Assembly: GCA_031257695.1 (NCBI GenBank)
Contig: JAIROB010000098.1
Location: 1 to 7,485, forward strand
Reading direction: 5' to 3'
DNA: 7,485 nt
Source of the DNA: Treponema sp.
Lineage (GTDB): Bacteria > Spirochaetota > Spirochaetia > Treponematales > Breznakiellaceae
Shown: piece after piece, positions 1 through 6,757 of the stretch
How positions within the stretch are numbered: the first letter of the stretch is position 1
How the letters are laid out: every line of letters begins with the position of its first letter
Program-made: the position numbers and the translations under genes
Notes under the pieces: model-generated
What the model saw: only the letters and a program-made list of their open reading frames with translations
Database searches by the model: none
What the model was told of the DNA's origin: nothing

Positions 1-710
1 TCCTCAGGGTGGACCGCCACCGCGGTGTCCCCAAGCATGGTCTCCGGCCGGGTCGTCGCGATGTGGACAAACAAGCCTTCGGTCCCGGCTATGGGGTAGC
101 GCAGGTGGTACATCTTCCCCGGGGTATCCTTGTGGTCCACCTCGTCGTCCGACAGGGCGGTCCCGCAGCCGGGGCACCAGTTCACCAGATAGTTGCCCTT
201 GTAGAGCAGGTCCCGTTCGTAGAGGGCGACAAAAACCTCCCGGACCGCCCTGGAGAGGCCCTCGTCCAGGGTAAACCGCTCCCTGGACCAGTCCGCGCTG
301 GCGCCTATCCGCTGCAGCTGCCGGGCGATACTATCGTGATGTTTATTCGCCACCTTCCAGGTCTCTTCAACAAATTTTTCCCGCCCCAGATCGCCGCGGC
401 TCTGCCCCTTCGCCCGGAGCTGTTTTTCCACCACGTTCTGGGTGGCAATTCCCGCGTGGTCCATCCCCGGAACCCAGAGGGTGGGCTCCCCTAACATACG
501 GTGAAACCGCGCCGCAATATCCTGGAGGGAATTGTTCAGGGCGTGCCCCAGATGCAGGACCCCGGTGACGTTGGGGGGGGGAATAACCATGGTAAAAGCC
601 GCGCCCGCGCCGGGCCGGGGTTTAAACGCGCCGGCGTCCAGCCACCGCGCGTAGATCCGCTCCTCAAAAGATCTGGGATCAAAAGCTTTTTCCAGTTCAA
701 TAGCCCGCAT
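1..710 (-). CDS. valS: Valyl-tRNA synthetase, N-terminal part (cut by the window edge)
   Basis: This class Ia aminoacyl-tRNA synthetase charges tRNA-Val with valine in the cytoplasm and edits mischarged threonine. The frame was read directly from the minus strand; 236 codons are present and it stays open at base 1. Family enzymes usually have about 880 residues, so roughly a quarter is visible. Seen: PPPNVTGVLHLGHA at residues 44-57 with the HIGH-type signature as HLGH (53-56), GMDHAGIATQ at 82-91, NWCPGCGTALSDDEV at 177-191 with a Cys pair at 179 and 182, and TTRPETMLGDTAVAVHPE at 219-236, the threonine-rich start of the CP1 editing domain. The KMSKS loop and anticodon-binding domain lie outside. 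The ATG at 710 is preceded by GGAGGA six bases upstream. The gene lies 86 bases downstream of the receiver gene on the same strand and has its own promoter. No T-box leader fits in that gap. Confidence 0.97.
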   Translation of the reverse strand, partial: MRAIELEKAFDPRSFEERIYARWLDAGAFKPRPGAGAAFTMVIPPPNVTGVLHLGHALNNSLQDIAARFHRMLGEPTLWVPGMDHAGIATQNVVEKQLRAKGQSRGDLGREKFVEETWKVANKHHDSIARQLQRIGASADWSRERFTLDEGLSRAVREVFVALYERDLLYKGNYLVNWCPGCGTALSDDEVDHKDTPGKMYHLRYPIAGTEGLFVHIATTRPETMLGDTAVAVHPE

Positions 711-716
711 CAGGTG

Positions 717-762
717 TCCTCCGGTGTGAAGCCACTATACAGCAACAGGAAAAAGTATTCAA
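717..762 (-). promoter_or_regulatory. Promoter and SD of valS
   Basis: Reading the minus strand, a -35-like TTGAAT (757-762) is followed after 17 bases by a -10-like TATAGT (734-739). Transcription would start near 727, giving a leader of about 17 bases that contains the SD GGAGGA (717-722). A sigma-70-type promoter this close to the start means valS can be expressed independently of the signalling genes upstream. It also leaves no room for a T-box or attenuator. No clear intrinsic terminator separates it from the receiver gene, so readthrough is possible. Confidence 0.6.
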
Positions 763-796
763 CAGCAGCGGAGGTATTTGTTATTCGCGCATTTTG

Positions 797-1159
797 TCAC
801 CCAAGCGCTTCCTGCACCTTTTTAAGCAGCACGTTCTTTTCTATAGGTTTTTTTATATAGCCGTTGGCGCCGAGATTGGCCGCCTGGGCAACGGTGTTAA
901 AATCCGATTCGGAAGAAACAAAGATAACCGGGGTGTTATCGTACCAAAACTGTTTTTTTATATATTTAAGAAATTCCATGCCGTTCATGCCGGGCATCAA
1001 AATATCCAGCAGGATAAGATCGAACTTGGTCGTGTGCAGCAGGGAGAATGCCTTGATCGTTGACTTTGCGGGATACACCTCGTAATTGTCCCCAAGGAAA
1101 TCCGCGATGATAGTGGTGATCTCAGGCTGATCGTCGATCGCTAAAATTTTTCTCATCAT
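797..1159 (-). CDS. Stand-alone CheY-like response regulator receiver
   Basis: This is a 120-residue single receiver domain with no output domain. It should accept phosphate from the histidine kinase system just upstream and act by protein-protein contact in the cytoplasm, or serve as a phosphate sink. Seen: acidic pair D9-D10, phospho-acceptor D52 in FDLILLDILMPGMNG, switch Ser at 82 in IFVSS, and conserved Lys-Pro at 104-105 in YIKKP; all key receiver residues are present. The gene starts 21 bases after the hybrid kinase stop, consistent with co-transcription. Two ATGs sit side by side (1159 and 1156). The SD AAAGGGGG (1163-1170) is only three bases from the first and six from the second, so the true start may be 1156 with 119 residues. 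The partner is most likely the HPt domain of the upstream kinase (inference from position). It could also be a chemotaxis-type CheY, but no motility genes are adjacent. Confidence 0.93.
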   Translation of the reverse strand: MMRKILAIDDQPEITTIIADFLGDNYEVYPAKSTIKAFSLLHTTKFDLILLDILMPGMNGMEFLKYIKKQFWYDNTPVIFVSSESDFNTVAQAANLGANGYIKKPIEKNVLLKKVQEALG

Positions 1160-1180
1160 ACGCCCCCTTTAGTATATCAA

Positions 1181-3937
1181 TCATTTTAGTCGCGCCGCCA
1201 GCTCCCGCGCCTTTTCCGCGGCCTCGTCGTAATCCAGCGACCGGGCCAGATCGAGGACCTCCTTCAGGGCTGCCGCAAATTCCGGCGGGGCGCCCTCAAG
1301 ACGCAGGGTTTCCAGCTCCCCGGCCGCGGCTTTGATCCGGGTCAAACCGCCTTCCCCGCAGGAGTCGGCAAAGGCCGCGAGTTTCGCCGCCATGTCCGCC
1401 GCGCCAATCCCGCGCTTGTCCTCCTCCGGCCTTTCCGCGAGCAGCGAAGTCCCCCGAAGCGCGGCGTTCAGGGATTCAAGGGCGGCGCAAAAAGCCCCGG
1501 TTTCCGCGGCGCAGAGGGATCTATCCTCGCTTTTCGAGGCCCTTTCCAGCTTCCTGGCCCAGTCCGAAAGCGCCTGCGCCCCGATGGTGGCGCAGATTCC
1601 CTTGTAGGCGTGGATATGCACGGTGTAGAGCTTCCAGTCCTCCCCGGCAAGGCTGTCGCGGAGGGCGGCAATCCCTTTTTCCATTCCCGCGGAAAACTGT
1701 TTCAGCGTCAAAACATAGGTTTCAAAATTATCCGCCGCGTAGTGCAGCCCCCGGATGCTGTTCAGCCCTTCAATTTTTGCCAGTTCCTCTTCAAACCCTT
1801 CCTCCCGCCGGTTTGTTTTTTTTACGGCGGGCTTGGGGCGGCCGGGGTCAGCCAGGGTGTATTTTTCTTCGGGCAAATAATTTTTCAAGGCCCCGTTCAG
1901 GGCAGAAGGCTCTATGGGCTTTGAGACAAGACCGTTCATCCCGGAGGCGAGGAAGGCTTCCTTTGCGCCCTGCGCCACATTGGCGGAAAGGGCCAGGATG
2001 GGCATGGTCCTGTAAATCGAATCCCCCCCTTCCCCAAGGCCGCGAATCCGTTCCGTCGCGTCGGTCCCGTCCAGGTCCGGCATCATGTGATCCATAAAAA
2101 CCAGGTCATAGGGACGGCCTTCTTCCACGGCGGCCCTCACCTTTTCCACCGCCTCAAAGCCTCCGGACGCGGTTTCCGCGTTGATGTTATGCTTGGCGAG
2201 AAAGGCCAGGGCCACCGTCAGGTTTACCGGGCCGTCGTCCACCACCAGCGCCCGCACCCCCTCCTTCGCTATCACCACGGGGGCGTCTTCGGCGCTTGCC
2301 ACTTTGCCGGGATCCCCCCGGATCAGGGGCAGGAACACCGTAAAGGTGGAGCCGAAGCCGTAGACGCTTTCCACCTCGATGTATCCGTTCATCATGGAAA
2401 TCAGGTTTTTGGTAATTGCCAGGCCAAGGCCGGTGCCCAGGATGCCGCTGTTTTTCCGGTCATCGAGCTGCTGGAAACTGCCGAACAGTTTGGGTATGTC
2501 CTCCTCTTTAATGCCTATGCCGGAATCCTGAATTTCCGCGACCAGATAATCGGCTTCCCCGTCCGCTCCGGCGGCTTTGGGCCTGCCCAGGAACACCTTA
2601 AAGGAAACGTAGCCTTCCTGGGTATACTTGACGGCATTGTTCACGATATTGGTAAAGATCTGCCTGACCCGGACTTCATCGCCGTAGAGAATCTCCGGAA
2701 CCGACGCGTCGAAGGAGCGTCTGAATTCGAGGTTCTTTCCCTGGGCGAGGAATTCGCACATGGAAGCGATATTGTCAAAAAGCACATGCACATTGTAATG
2801 GGCGTCCGCCAGTTTAAATTTTCCCGCCTCGATTTTTGAAAAATCAAGAATATCGTTAATAATAGTAAGCAGGGATTTCGACATTCCCTTAATTTCCTCA
2901 AAGTACCCTTTCTGGAGGGGCGAAAGATTCTCCGTGGGCATGAGGTCGCTCATGCCGATGATGGCGTTCATGGGGGTGCGGATTTCGTGGCTCATGGTGG
3001 CCAGGAAACGGCTTTTTGCCACTGTGGCCTGTTCCGCGTCTATCCGGGCCCGGTTTATATCGGAGACATCGTCAATATCGATAAAACGGCCGGTATGGTT
3101 TCCCAGTTTATCGCTTATGATTGTTAAATGCCGGACCTCCCCGTTTATTTCAATTTCCTTTACGGCGGAAACCGGCTCATCGGAAATGAGCATCTCCCCT
3201 ATCATCAATTTTACGTCCATATCGCGGAAAAGGTCCAGCGCCGGACGGCCCAAGGCCAGGGCGGGGTTTTCAATACGGGCAAACGCGGCCATGCTTTTGC
3301 TTATATTGGTGATGCGGTTAAGGCTGTCCACGGTAACTATCATCCTGGGCACCGCGTTCAAAAGGGTTATAAAGGTATCCGTGGTTCTGACCGCCTCCAG
3401 GCCCCGGCTGTTCACGGAACGGACAATGAGGTAGAGGAGCAGGGAGGAGAAGATCAACGCCGCCCCGTGAACGACCAGTTCCGAATAGGGCGCGTGCCAA
3501 CCCGGGGTTTCCAGGGGCACGCGGAAGTAGATGAGGACGATGTTTATGATATTGGTGACCAGGAGGTACTGTTCCAGGCGCCGGCGGTTGTTATAGACCG
3601 TGGCAAGGCAGCAGATTCCCAGGTAGACGGTAAAAAAATATTTGCCCTCGTGGTTGAGGATGACCATAGCGTTAAAGATTATATAGAGGGCAAAGGGGCA
3701 AAAAAACGCCGCGTCCAGGATCTTTTTAAGGGGAACCTGAATGATGAACAGGAGCAGGAGCGCCGCGGCCCCCAGGATCGCCGCCGGCAGGAACTGGGAA
3801 AAATTATTTCTGTGGACCGCGTCGGAGAGGCGAAACATGACATAGAAAAACACCGCGAGAGAAACGATGATATTAGCGATGGTGTAGTACCAGGATTCCC
3901 TGGCTTTGTCATAATTCGCCGCCGGACTACTTTGCAT
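1181..3937 (-). CDS. Membrane hybrid sensor histidine kinase with PAS, receiver and HPt domains
   Basis: This protein senses an unknown signal and runs an internal His-Asp-His phosphorelay at the inner membrane. Numbering is from the upstream TTG (3943). Residues 20-176 hold about six hydrophobic segments with short loops and no large periplasmic domain. A PAS-like domain spans about 188-295. HisKA carries SHEIRTPMN with phospho-His H319. HATPase_c has the N box (TNIVNNAVKYT, N436), the G1 box DSGIG (473-477), F490 and the G2 box GTGLGLAI (503-510). The receiver has D569-D570, acceptor D618 (MDHMMPDLDG), S653 and K675-P676. The HPt domain (about 730-830) has HAYKG with H778. A helical tail (about 845-920) follows. 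All catalytic residues are intact. The preceding kinase gene's TGA (3940-3942) overlaps the TTG. ATG 3937 was chosen because AGGA (3947-3950) is nine bases away from it but only three from the TTG. The downstream receiver is the likely output. The ligand is unknown. Confidence 0.95.
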   Translation of the reverse strand: MQSSPAANYDKARESWYYTIANIIVSLAVFFYVMFRLSDAVHRNNFSQFLPAAILGAAALLLLFIIQVPLKKILDAAFFCPFALYIIFNAMVILNHEGKYFFTVYLGICCLATVYNNRRRLEQYLLVTNIINIVLIYFRVPLETPGWHAPYSELVVHGAALIFSSLLLYLIVRSVNSRGLEAVRTTDTFITLLNAVPRMIVTVDSLNRITNISKSMAAFARIENPALALGRPALDLFRDMDVKLMIGEMLISDEPVSAVKEIEINGEVRHLTIISDKLGNHTGRFIDIDDVSDINRARIDAEQATVAKSRFLATMSHEIRTPMNAIIGMSDLMPTENLSPLQKGYFEEIKGMSKSLLTIINDILDFSKIEAGKFKLADAHYNVHVLFDNIASMCEFLAQGKNLEFRRSFDASVPEILYGDEVRVRQIFTNIVNNAVKYTQEGYVSFKVFLGRPKAAGADGEADYLVAEIQDSGIGIKEEDIPKLFGSFQQLDDRKNSGILGTGLGLAITKNLISMMNGYIEVESVYGFGSTFTVFLPLIRGDPGKVASAEDAPVVIAKEGVRALVVDDGPVNLTVALAFLAKHNINAETASGGFEAVEKVRAAVEEGRPYDLVFMDHMMPDLDGTDATERIRGLGEGGDSIYRTMPILALSANVAQGAKEAFLASGMNGLVSKPIEPSALNGALKNYLPEEKYTLADPGRPKPAVKKTNRREEGFEEELAKIEGLNSIRGLHYAADNFETYVLTLKQFSAGMEKGIAALRDSLAGEDWKLYTVHIHAYKGICATIGAQALSDWARKLERASKSEDRSLCAAETGAFCAALESLNAALRGTSLLAERPEEDKRGIGAADMAAKLAAFADSCGEGGLTRIKAAAGELETLRLEGAPPEFAAALKEVLDLARSLDYDEAAEKARELAARLK

Positions 3938-3939
3938 AC

Positions 3940-4989
3940 TCAAGCATCCTGTTTTTTGAAGGGCCTTCCGCCGGGGGAGGCTATCCGGACCGCCTGGGGA
4001 AGTACCCGGGCGGTAAAGGAGGTGTCAAAGAAAACATCCCCGTCCAGGATGATGCAGAGGGGCTGATCCGAGCTTACCGACACGGACCGTATGCGCCGGT
4101 AAACGCCGTATTGGGAAAATTTTTTGTGCTGCCCCTTGAGGTAGCCGGACACAAACCGCAGGCGCGTTGCCAGGGGAGTTTTCCTGCCCACCACTATGTC
4201 TAAAAGGCCATCGTCCGGCACGGCTTCGGGGACGACGCTTTTGCGCACGGGATACCCCGGACTATTGGCGATATGGATGAGGGGCAGGACGCCCTCTATC
4301 TCCTCGTCGTCCATCCGCACCCGGTAACGCTGGTCCATGCTCTCCGCGTCAAACAGTTCCATCACGCCGGCGACGCAGAGGATTGCGCTGGTAAGAGCGG
4401 CGGAACGGCGCCGGAACTTCCAGAGGGCCCGGAGCATGGGATAGGACCTGATGACTATCTTCGCCTCAATCCCCACCGCGCAGGAGTTCAGGGCGTAGAT
4501 GCCGCCGCAGTCGATGATATCCGCGGAGAGGGAGGGGGCCTTTATCTGTTCCGCTATGTTCCACATGATGGGAACAAGCTCCTTGCCCCCAAAGGCCTGG
4601 AGAAAATCGCTGCCGGTTCCGTAGGGAACAATGGCCAGCTCCGCGTTGGGAAGCCCCGCAATCCCGTTAAGGCAGTCAAACACCACCCCGTCCCCGCCAA
4701 TGGCGTACACCCGCACCGGCGTTTCCCTGCCGGCTAAAGCCATGTACTTTCGTATGATGATGACGGCGTCCCGGGAAAAACGGGAAATATGAATGGCATA
4801 GGCGCTTTCGGCGGAATAAAAACTCGGCAAATCCGGTTTGCCGTTGGCGGAAGGAGCGCGGCGCGCGCTTTGGGTCCGCTCAAAACAGCGGGTTATTTCG
4901 GCTATGACCCGGTTAATTTCCTTATAATTCAGGAACGACCGGGGGTTAATCACGAAAAGGTGTTTCTTTGACGCGGGATCCTGGTTCAT
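3940..4989 (-). CDS. Diacylglycerol kinase-type lipid kinase (YegS/BmrU/DgkB family), divergent motif
   Basis: Members of this family transfer phosphate from ATP to diacylglycerol or related lipids at the cytoplasmic membrane face. The 349-residue protein is slightly longer than the usual 290-330. Seen: N15-P16 near the first strand, GGDG at 98-101 followed by VVFDCLNG, GTGSDF at 124-129 (family form GTGNDFAR), DDGLLDIVV at 259-267, and LDGD at 315-318 near the C-terminus, equivalent to the family's DGE. The nucleotide-binding motif is unusual: the family pattern GGDGTxNEVxNG appears as GGDGVVFDCLNG, losing the Thr and Asn and changing Glu to Asp. An extra stretch at about 40-58 is low in complexity. 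ATG 4989 follows GGGGGAG nine bases upstream, overlapping the hydrolase stop 15 bases before. The stop overlaps the alternative TTG start of the sensor kinase. Function as a lipid kinase is likely but not certain because of the motif changes; sphingosine-kinase-like or regulatory roles remain possible. Confidence 0.85.
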   Translation of the reverse strand: MNQDPASKKHLFVINPRSFLNYKEINRVIAEITRCFERTQSARRAPSANGKPDLPSFYSAESAYAIHISRFSRDAVIIIRKYMALAGRETPVRVYAIGGDGVVFDCLNGIAGLPNAELAIVPYGTGSDFLQAFGGKELVPIMWNIAEQIKAPSLSADIIDCGGIYALNSCAVGIEAKIVIRSYPMLRALWKFRRRSAALTSAILCVAGVMELFDAESMDQRYRVRMDDEEIEGVLPLIHIANSPGYPVRKSVVPEAVPDDGLLDIVVGRKTPLATRLRFVSGYLKGQHKKFSQYGVYRRIRSVSVSSDQPLCIILDGDVFFDTSFTARVLPQAVRIASPGGRPFKKQDA

Positions 4990-5004
4990 GTTCCGGAGCT
5001 CCCC

Positions 5005-5946
5005 CTAATCAGCGGGTCCGCAGTACTTTTCCATATAGTCCCTCATCACCCGGGTCATCCAGGTTTCCAGGTGTTTATCATAGCGAACCGCGCCGCCCTT
5101 GCCCGCTTTGGCCCCCAAAAAATGGTCTATGCCGGAGTAAAAGGCCATAAAATAGTGGTCCACCCCGTACACGTCCAGCACGCTGTTCAGGGCGGCGGAA
5201 TTTGAATAGGGGACCATGCTGTCGGTGACATCGTGGGCGATGATGGTAGGGGGGCTGTCCGCCGTCACATAGGAGAGCGGGGAAAGGGCCGCCAGAACCT
5301 TTTTACCGGCCTCGCTGTAGCCTTCGCTGGTAATATCGCCTTCCGCTATTTGATACCCCGCCCCTTTTTCAGCTAGACTGTAAAAGAGCTTTTCCATCTT
5401 TAATTTCTTGAAGTTGTAGAGAAAGGCAATGTCGCCCATATCCGCGGGGCCCGCCATGCTTATGCAAAAGGCCAGCGGCACAGGGCTGGTTTCGTGACGT
5501 TTATACGCGTAGAGCATGGCAAGATGCGCGCCGGACGAATGGCCCATGATGATCAGCTTTCCAGGCTCCACCTGGTTCTGCGCTGCAAAGTCCCGCAGAA
5601 AGGCGACCGCCGCGGCCACATCGTCTTCCAGGTCCCCGAGGAGGGCGGTCCCGTCAATGTACCGGTGGTTCATGGACGCAACCATGAACCGGTCCCGAAA
5701 GGTGTCCAGAAAAACCGGACGGTTTTCCTTGCCGCCGTACATCCATAATCCGCCATGGATAAAAAGGATGGTCCCCTGGACAGGCCCGCGGGGGATTGAA
5801 ACGTCCACCATATTCCGCTCATGGGAGCCGTAGCCCAGATTCTGATAGAACGCGCAGGGGATCTCCGCCGGTGTTTCCCCGGTAGAGGCGCAGCCGGCAA
5901 GCAGCAGGCAGAGGCCGAACAGGGACCCCGCAGTCCGTTTTTTCAT
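5005..5946 (-). CDS. Alpha/beta-hydrolase lipoprotein (esterase/lipase-like)
   Basis: This is a 313-residue predicted lipoprotein esterase. The N-terminus MKKRTAGSLFGLCLLLAGCA is a lipoprotein signal peptide with lipobox LAGC and acceptor C19, so the mature protein should be anchored in the envelope facing the periplasm or outside. The fold signatures are FIHGGLW (62-68; HGG forms the oxyanion hole in HSL/BD-FAE-type esterases), the nucleophile elbow GHSSG (135-139) with S137, the probable acid D242 in HDVTDSMVPYSNS, and the base H275 in GIDHFLG. A complete catalytic triad is therefore visible. Substrate is unknown; carbohydrate esterase, lipase and prolyl-peptidase-like activities all use this fold. 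ATG 5946 is preceded by GAGGGA overlapping the TGA of the upstream gene 13 bases away. The next gene, a lipid kinase, starts 15 bases after this stop, which makes a lipid-related substrate attractive but unproven. Confidence 0.9.
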   Translation of the reverse strand: MKKRTAGSLFGLCLLLAGCASTGETPAEIPCAFYQNLGYGSHERNMVDVSIPRGPVQGTILFIHGGLWMYGGKENRPVFLDTFRDRFMVASMNHRYIDGTALLGDLEDDVAAAVAFLRDFAAQNQVEPGKLIIMGHSSGAHLAMLYAYKRHETSPVPLAFCISMAGPADMGDIAFLYNFKKLKMEKLFYSLAEKGAGYQIAEGDITSEGYSEAGKKVLAALSPLSYVTADSPPTIIAHDVTDSMVPYSNSAALNSVLDVYGVDHYFMAFYSGIDHFLGAKAGKGGAVRYDKHLETWMTRVMRDYMEKYCGPAD

Positions 5947-5959
5947 ATAAGGATGTCCC

Positions 5960-6601
5960 TCACCACTCCCGGGCCCTGAAGCCTTCCGGCGCTTCCGCCA
6001 CCTCTACCATGTCCCCGGACTGCTCCAGCACATACAGGCCCTTCCCCTGCGCGTACTTCCTGACCTCCTCCGGCACTGCCATCCCGGCCATCGCTCCCAC
6101 CAGCTTCCTCCGGTCCCCCCTTTTGTCCAGTTGCTCCCTCACCTTCTCTATCCGTTTTATATGTGCGTCCACATCCCCTATACCCAACTCCGATTTTATC
6201 TCCACCGGCATCGCATAGTCCCCGTTTTCCAGCAACATATCCACTTGAGCCACCGTCCGGCCCCCTTCCCAAAACTTCATTGGCCCCCCGCGGGTAAACC
6301 GGTACCCTATCCCGTTGAACTTCTCCCACAGCTTCGCCGACACCAGCTCTTCCGCCCACTTCCCGAATGCATTGTTGAGTCCGCCTATGTTTTTCGACAG
6401 TTTTCTGACAATCCGGTCTGTCTCCTGCATCTTCCGGTCTGTTTCCTGCATCTTCCGGTCTGTTTCCTGCATCTTCCGGTCTGTCTCCTGCATCTGGCGG
6501 GCCGTCTCCGCCTGCCGCTCGGCTACCTCCCGGAACATAGCCCACACCTTCCCGTAATCCAATCCTTCTGCTGCCGTGCCGGCCTCTCCTGTTTCTGCCA
6601 T
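5960..6601 (-). CDS. Coiled-coil PD-(D/E)XK nuclease-like protein (possibly DUF3782-related)
   Basis: This 213-residue protein (from ATG 6601) has an N-terminal coiled coil and a C-terminal restriction-endonuclease-like fold. After MAETGEAGTAAEGLDYGKVWAMF come exact heptads of KMQETDR at about residues 36-63, encoded by a 21-base tandem repeat. The C-terminal part shows QVDMLLENGDYAMPVEIKS: D121, then E134-x-K136, the PD-(D/E)XK metal-binding signature, with an earlier acidic pair at E84-E85. I recall similar heptad-rich proteins of unknown role in spirochaetes and archaea; the DUF name is not checked. The frame extends upstream to ATG 6625, but that codon overlaps a possible -10 and has no SD, whereas ATG 6601 has CTGGGAG eight bases upstream. 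It is first in the minus-strand run, 13 bases before the lipoprotein gene. Biological role unknown. A second overlapping frame on the same strand is a repeat-driven shadow. Confidence 0.82.
   Translation of the reverse strand: MAETGEAGTAAEGLDYGKVWAMFREVAERQAETARQMQETDRKMQETDRKMQETDRKMQETDRIVRKLSKNIGGLNNAFGKWAEELVSAKLWEKFNGIGYRFTRGGPMKFWEGGRTVAQVDMLLENGDYAMPVEIKSELGIGDVDAHIKRIEKVREQLDKRGDRRKLVGAMAGMAVPEEVRKYAQGKGLYVLEQSGDMVEVAEAPEGFRAREW
6410..6493 (-). repeat. 21-base tandem repeat encoding coiled-coil heptads
   Basis: Four head-to-tail units of 21 bases lie at 6410-6430, 6431-6451, 6452-6472 and 6473-6493. The middle two are identical and the outer two differ at one to three positions. A fifth, decayed unit follows to about 6514. 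Each unit encodes one seven-residue KMQETDR-type heptad, so loss or gain of a unit keeps the frame and shortens or lengthens the coiled coil by one heptad. The near identity at the DNA level suggests recent duplication or slippage. Confidence 0.93.
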
Positions 6602-6620
6602 CCCTGTAACTCCCAGTATT

Positions 6621-6648
6621 ACCATACACAGGTTATAGTATTTGTCAA
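6621..6648 (-). promoter_or_regulatory. Candidate promoter of the five-gene unit
   Basis: Reading the minus strand, a perfect -35 TTGACA (6643-6648) is followed after 16 bases by TATGGT (6621-6626), a 4/6 match to the -10. An alternative -10, TATAAC (6632-6637, 5/6), would need a weaker -35 (ACGACA) upstream, 17 bases away. Either choice puts the transcript start at or below the first ATG (6625), which supports translation from ATG 6601. No other convincing promoter was noticed in the short gaps of the downstream genes. Confidence 0.5.
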
Positions 6649-6650
6649 GG

Positions 6651-6688
6651 CTTGTGTCGTTAATTTGTCGTTAATTGTCGTTCACAAG
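6651..6688. promoter_or_regulatory. Phased triple direct repeat within an inverted repeat (possible operator)
   Basis: TGTCGTTAAT occurs at 6655-6664 and 6666-6675, and a shorter copy TGTCGTT at 6676-6682. The starts are 11 and 10 bases apart, about one helical turn. The block is bracketed by CTTGTG (6651-6656) and CACAAG (6683-6688), a perfect six-base inverted repeat. It lies directly upstream of the candidate -35, a usual place for an activator or repressor. The binding protein is unknown. The sequence is AT-rich compared with the flanking genes. Confidence 0.55.
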
Positions 6689-6757
6689 CGAAAATTTCAC
6701 CCTTAAAATTACACTTTCCAGGTTGACAGCCCCATTCCGCCGGCGAAGAAAACTGTC

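Noticed and set aside
9..494. Forward 161-codon frame at the left edge
   Set aside because: It is the reverse of the valyl-tRNA synthetase sequence, whose signatures are unmistakable.
711..796. T-box leader upstream of valS
   Set aside because: The gap is only 86 bases and the promoter lies within it, leaving a leader of about 17 bases.
2087..2839. Forward 250-codon open frame inside the histidine kinase gene
   Set aside because: It is antisense to the catalytic and receiver region, where all key kinase motifs are intact. Long antisense frames are expected with strong G/C third-position bias.
3128..4066. Forward 312-codon open frame across the kinase and lipid kinase junction
   Set aside because: It has no start signal or recognisable domain and is antisense to two genes with clear motifs.
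5943..6629. Second long frame on the minus strand overlapping the nuclease-like gene, with RPEDAGN repeats
   Set aside because: The repeats are the 21-base tandem repeat read in another frame. The alternative frame has no SD, is Gly/Arg-rich throughout and overlaps the lipoprotein start, while the other frame shows a PD-(D/E)XK signature and fits the operon spacing.
6723..6728. Forward TTGACA as promoter for the small frame at 6758
   Set aside because: No -10-like hexamer occurs at 15-19 bases downstream; the stretch there is GC-rich.
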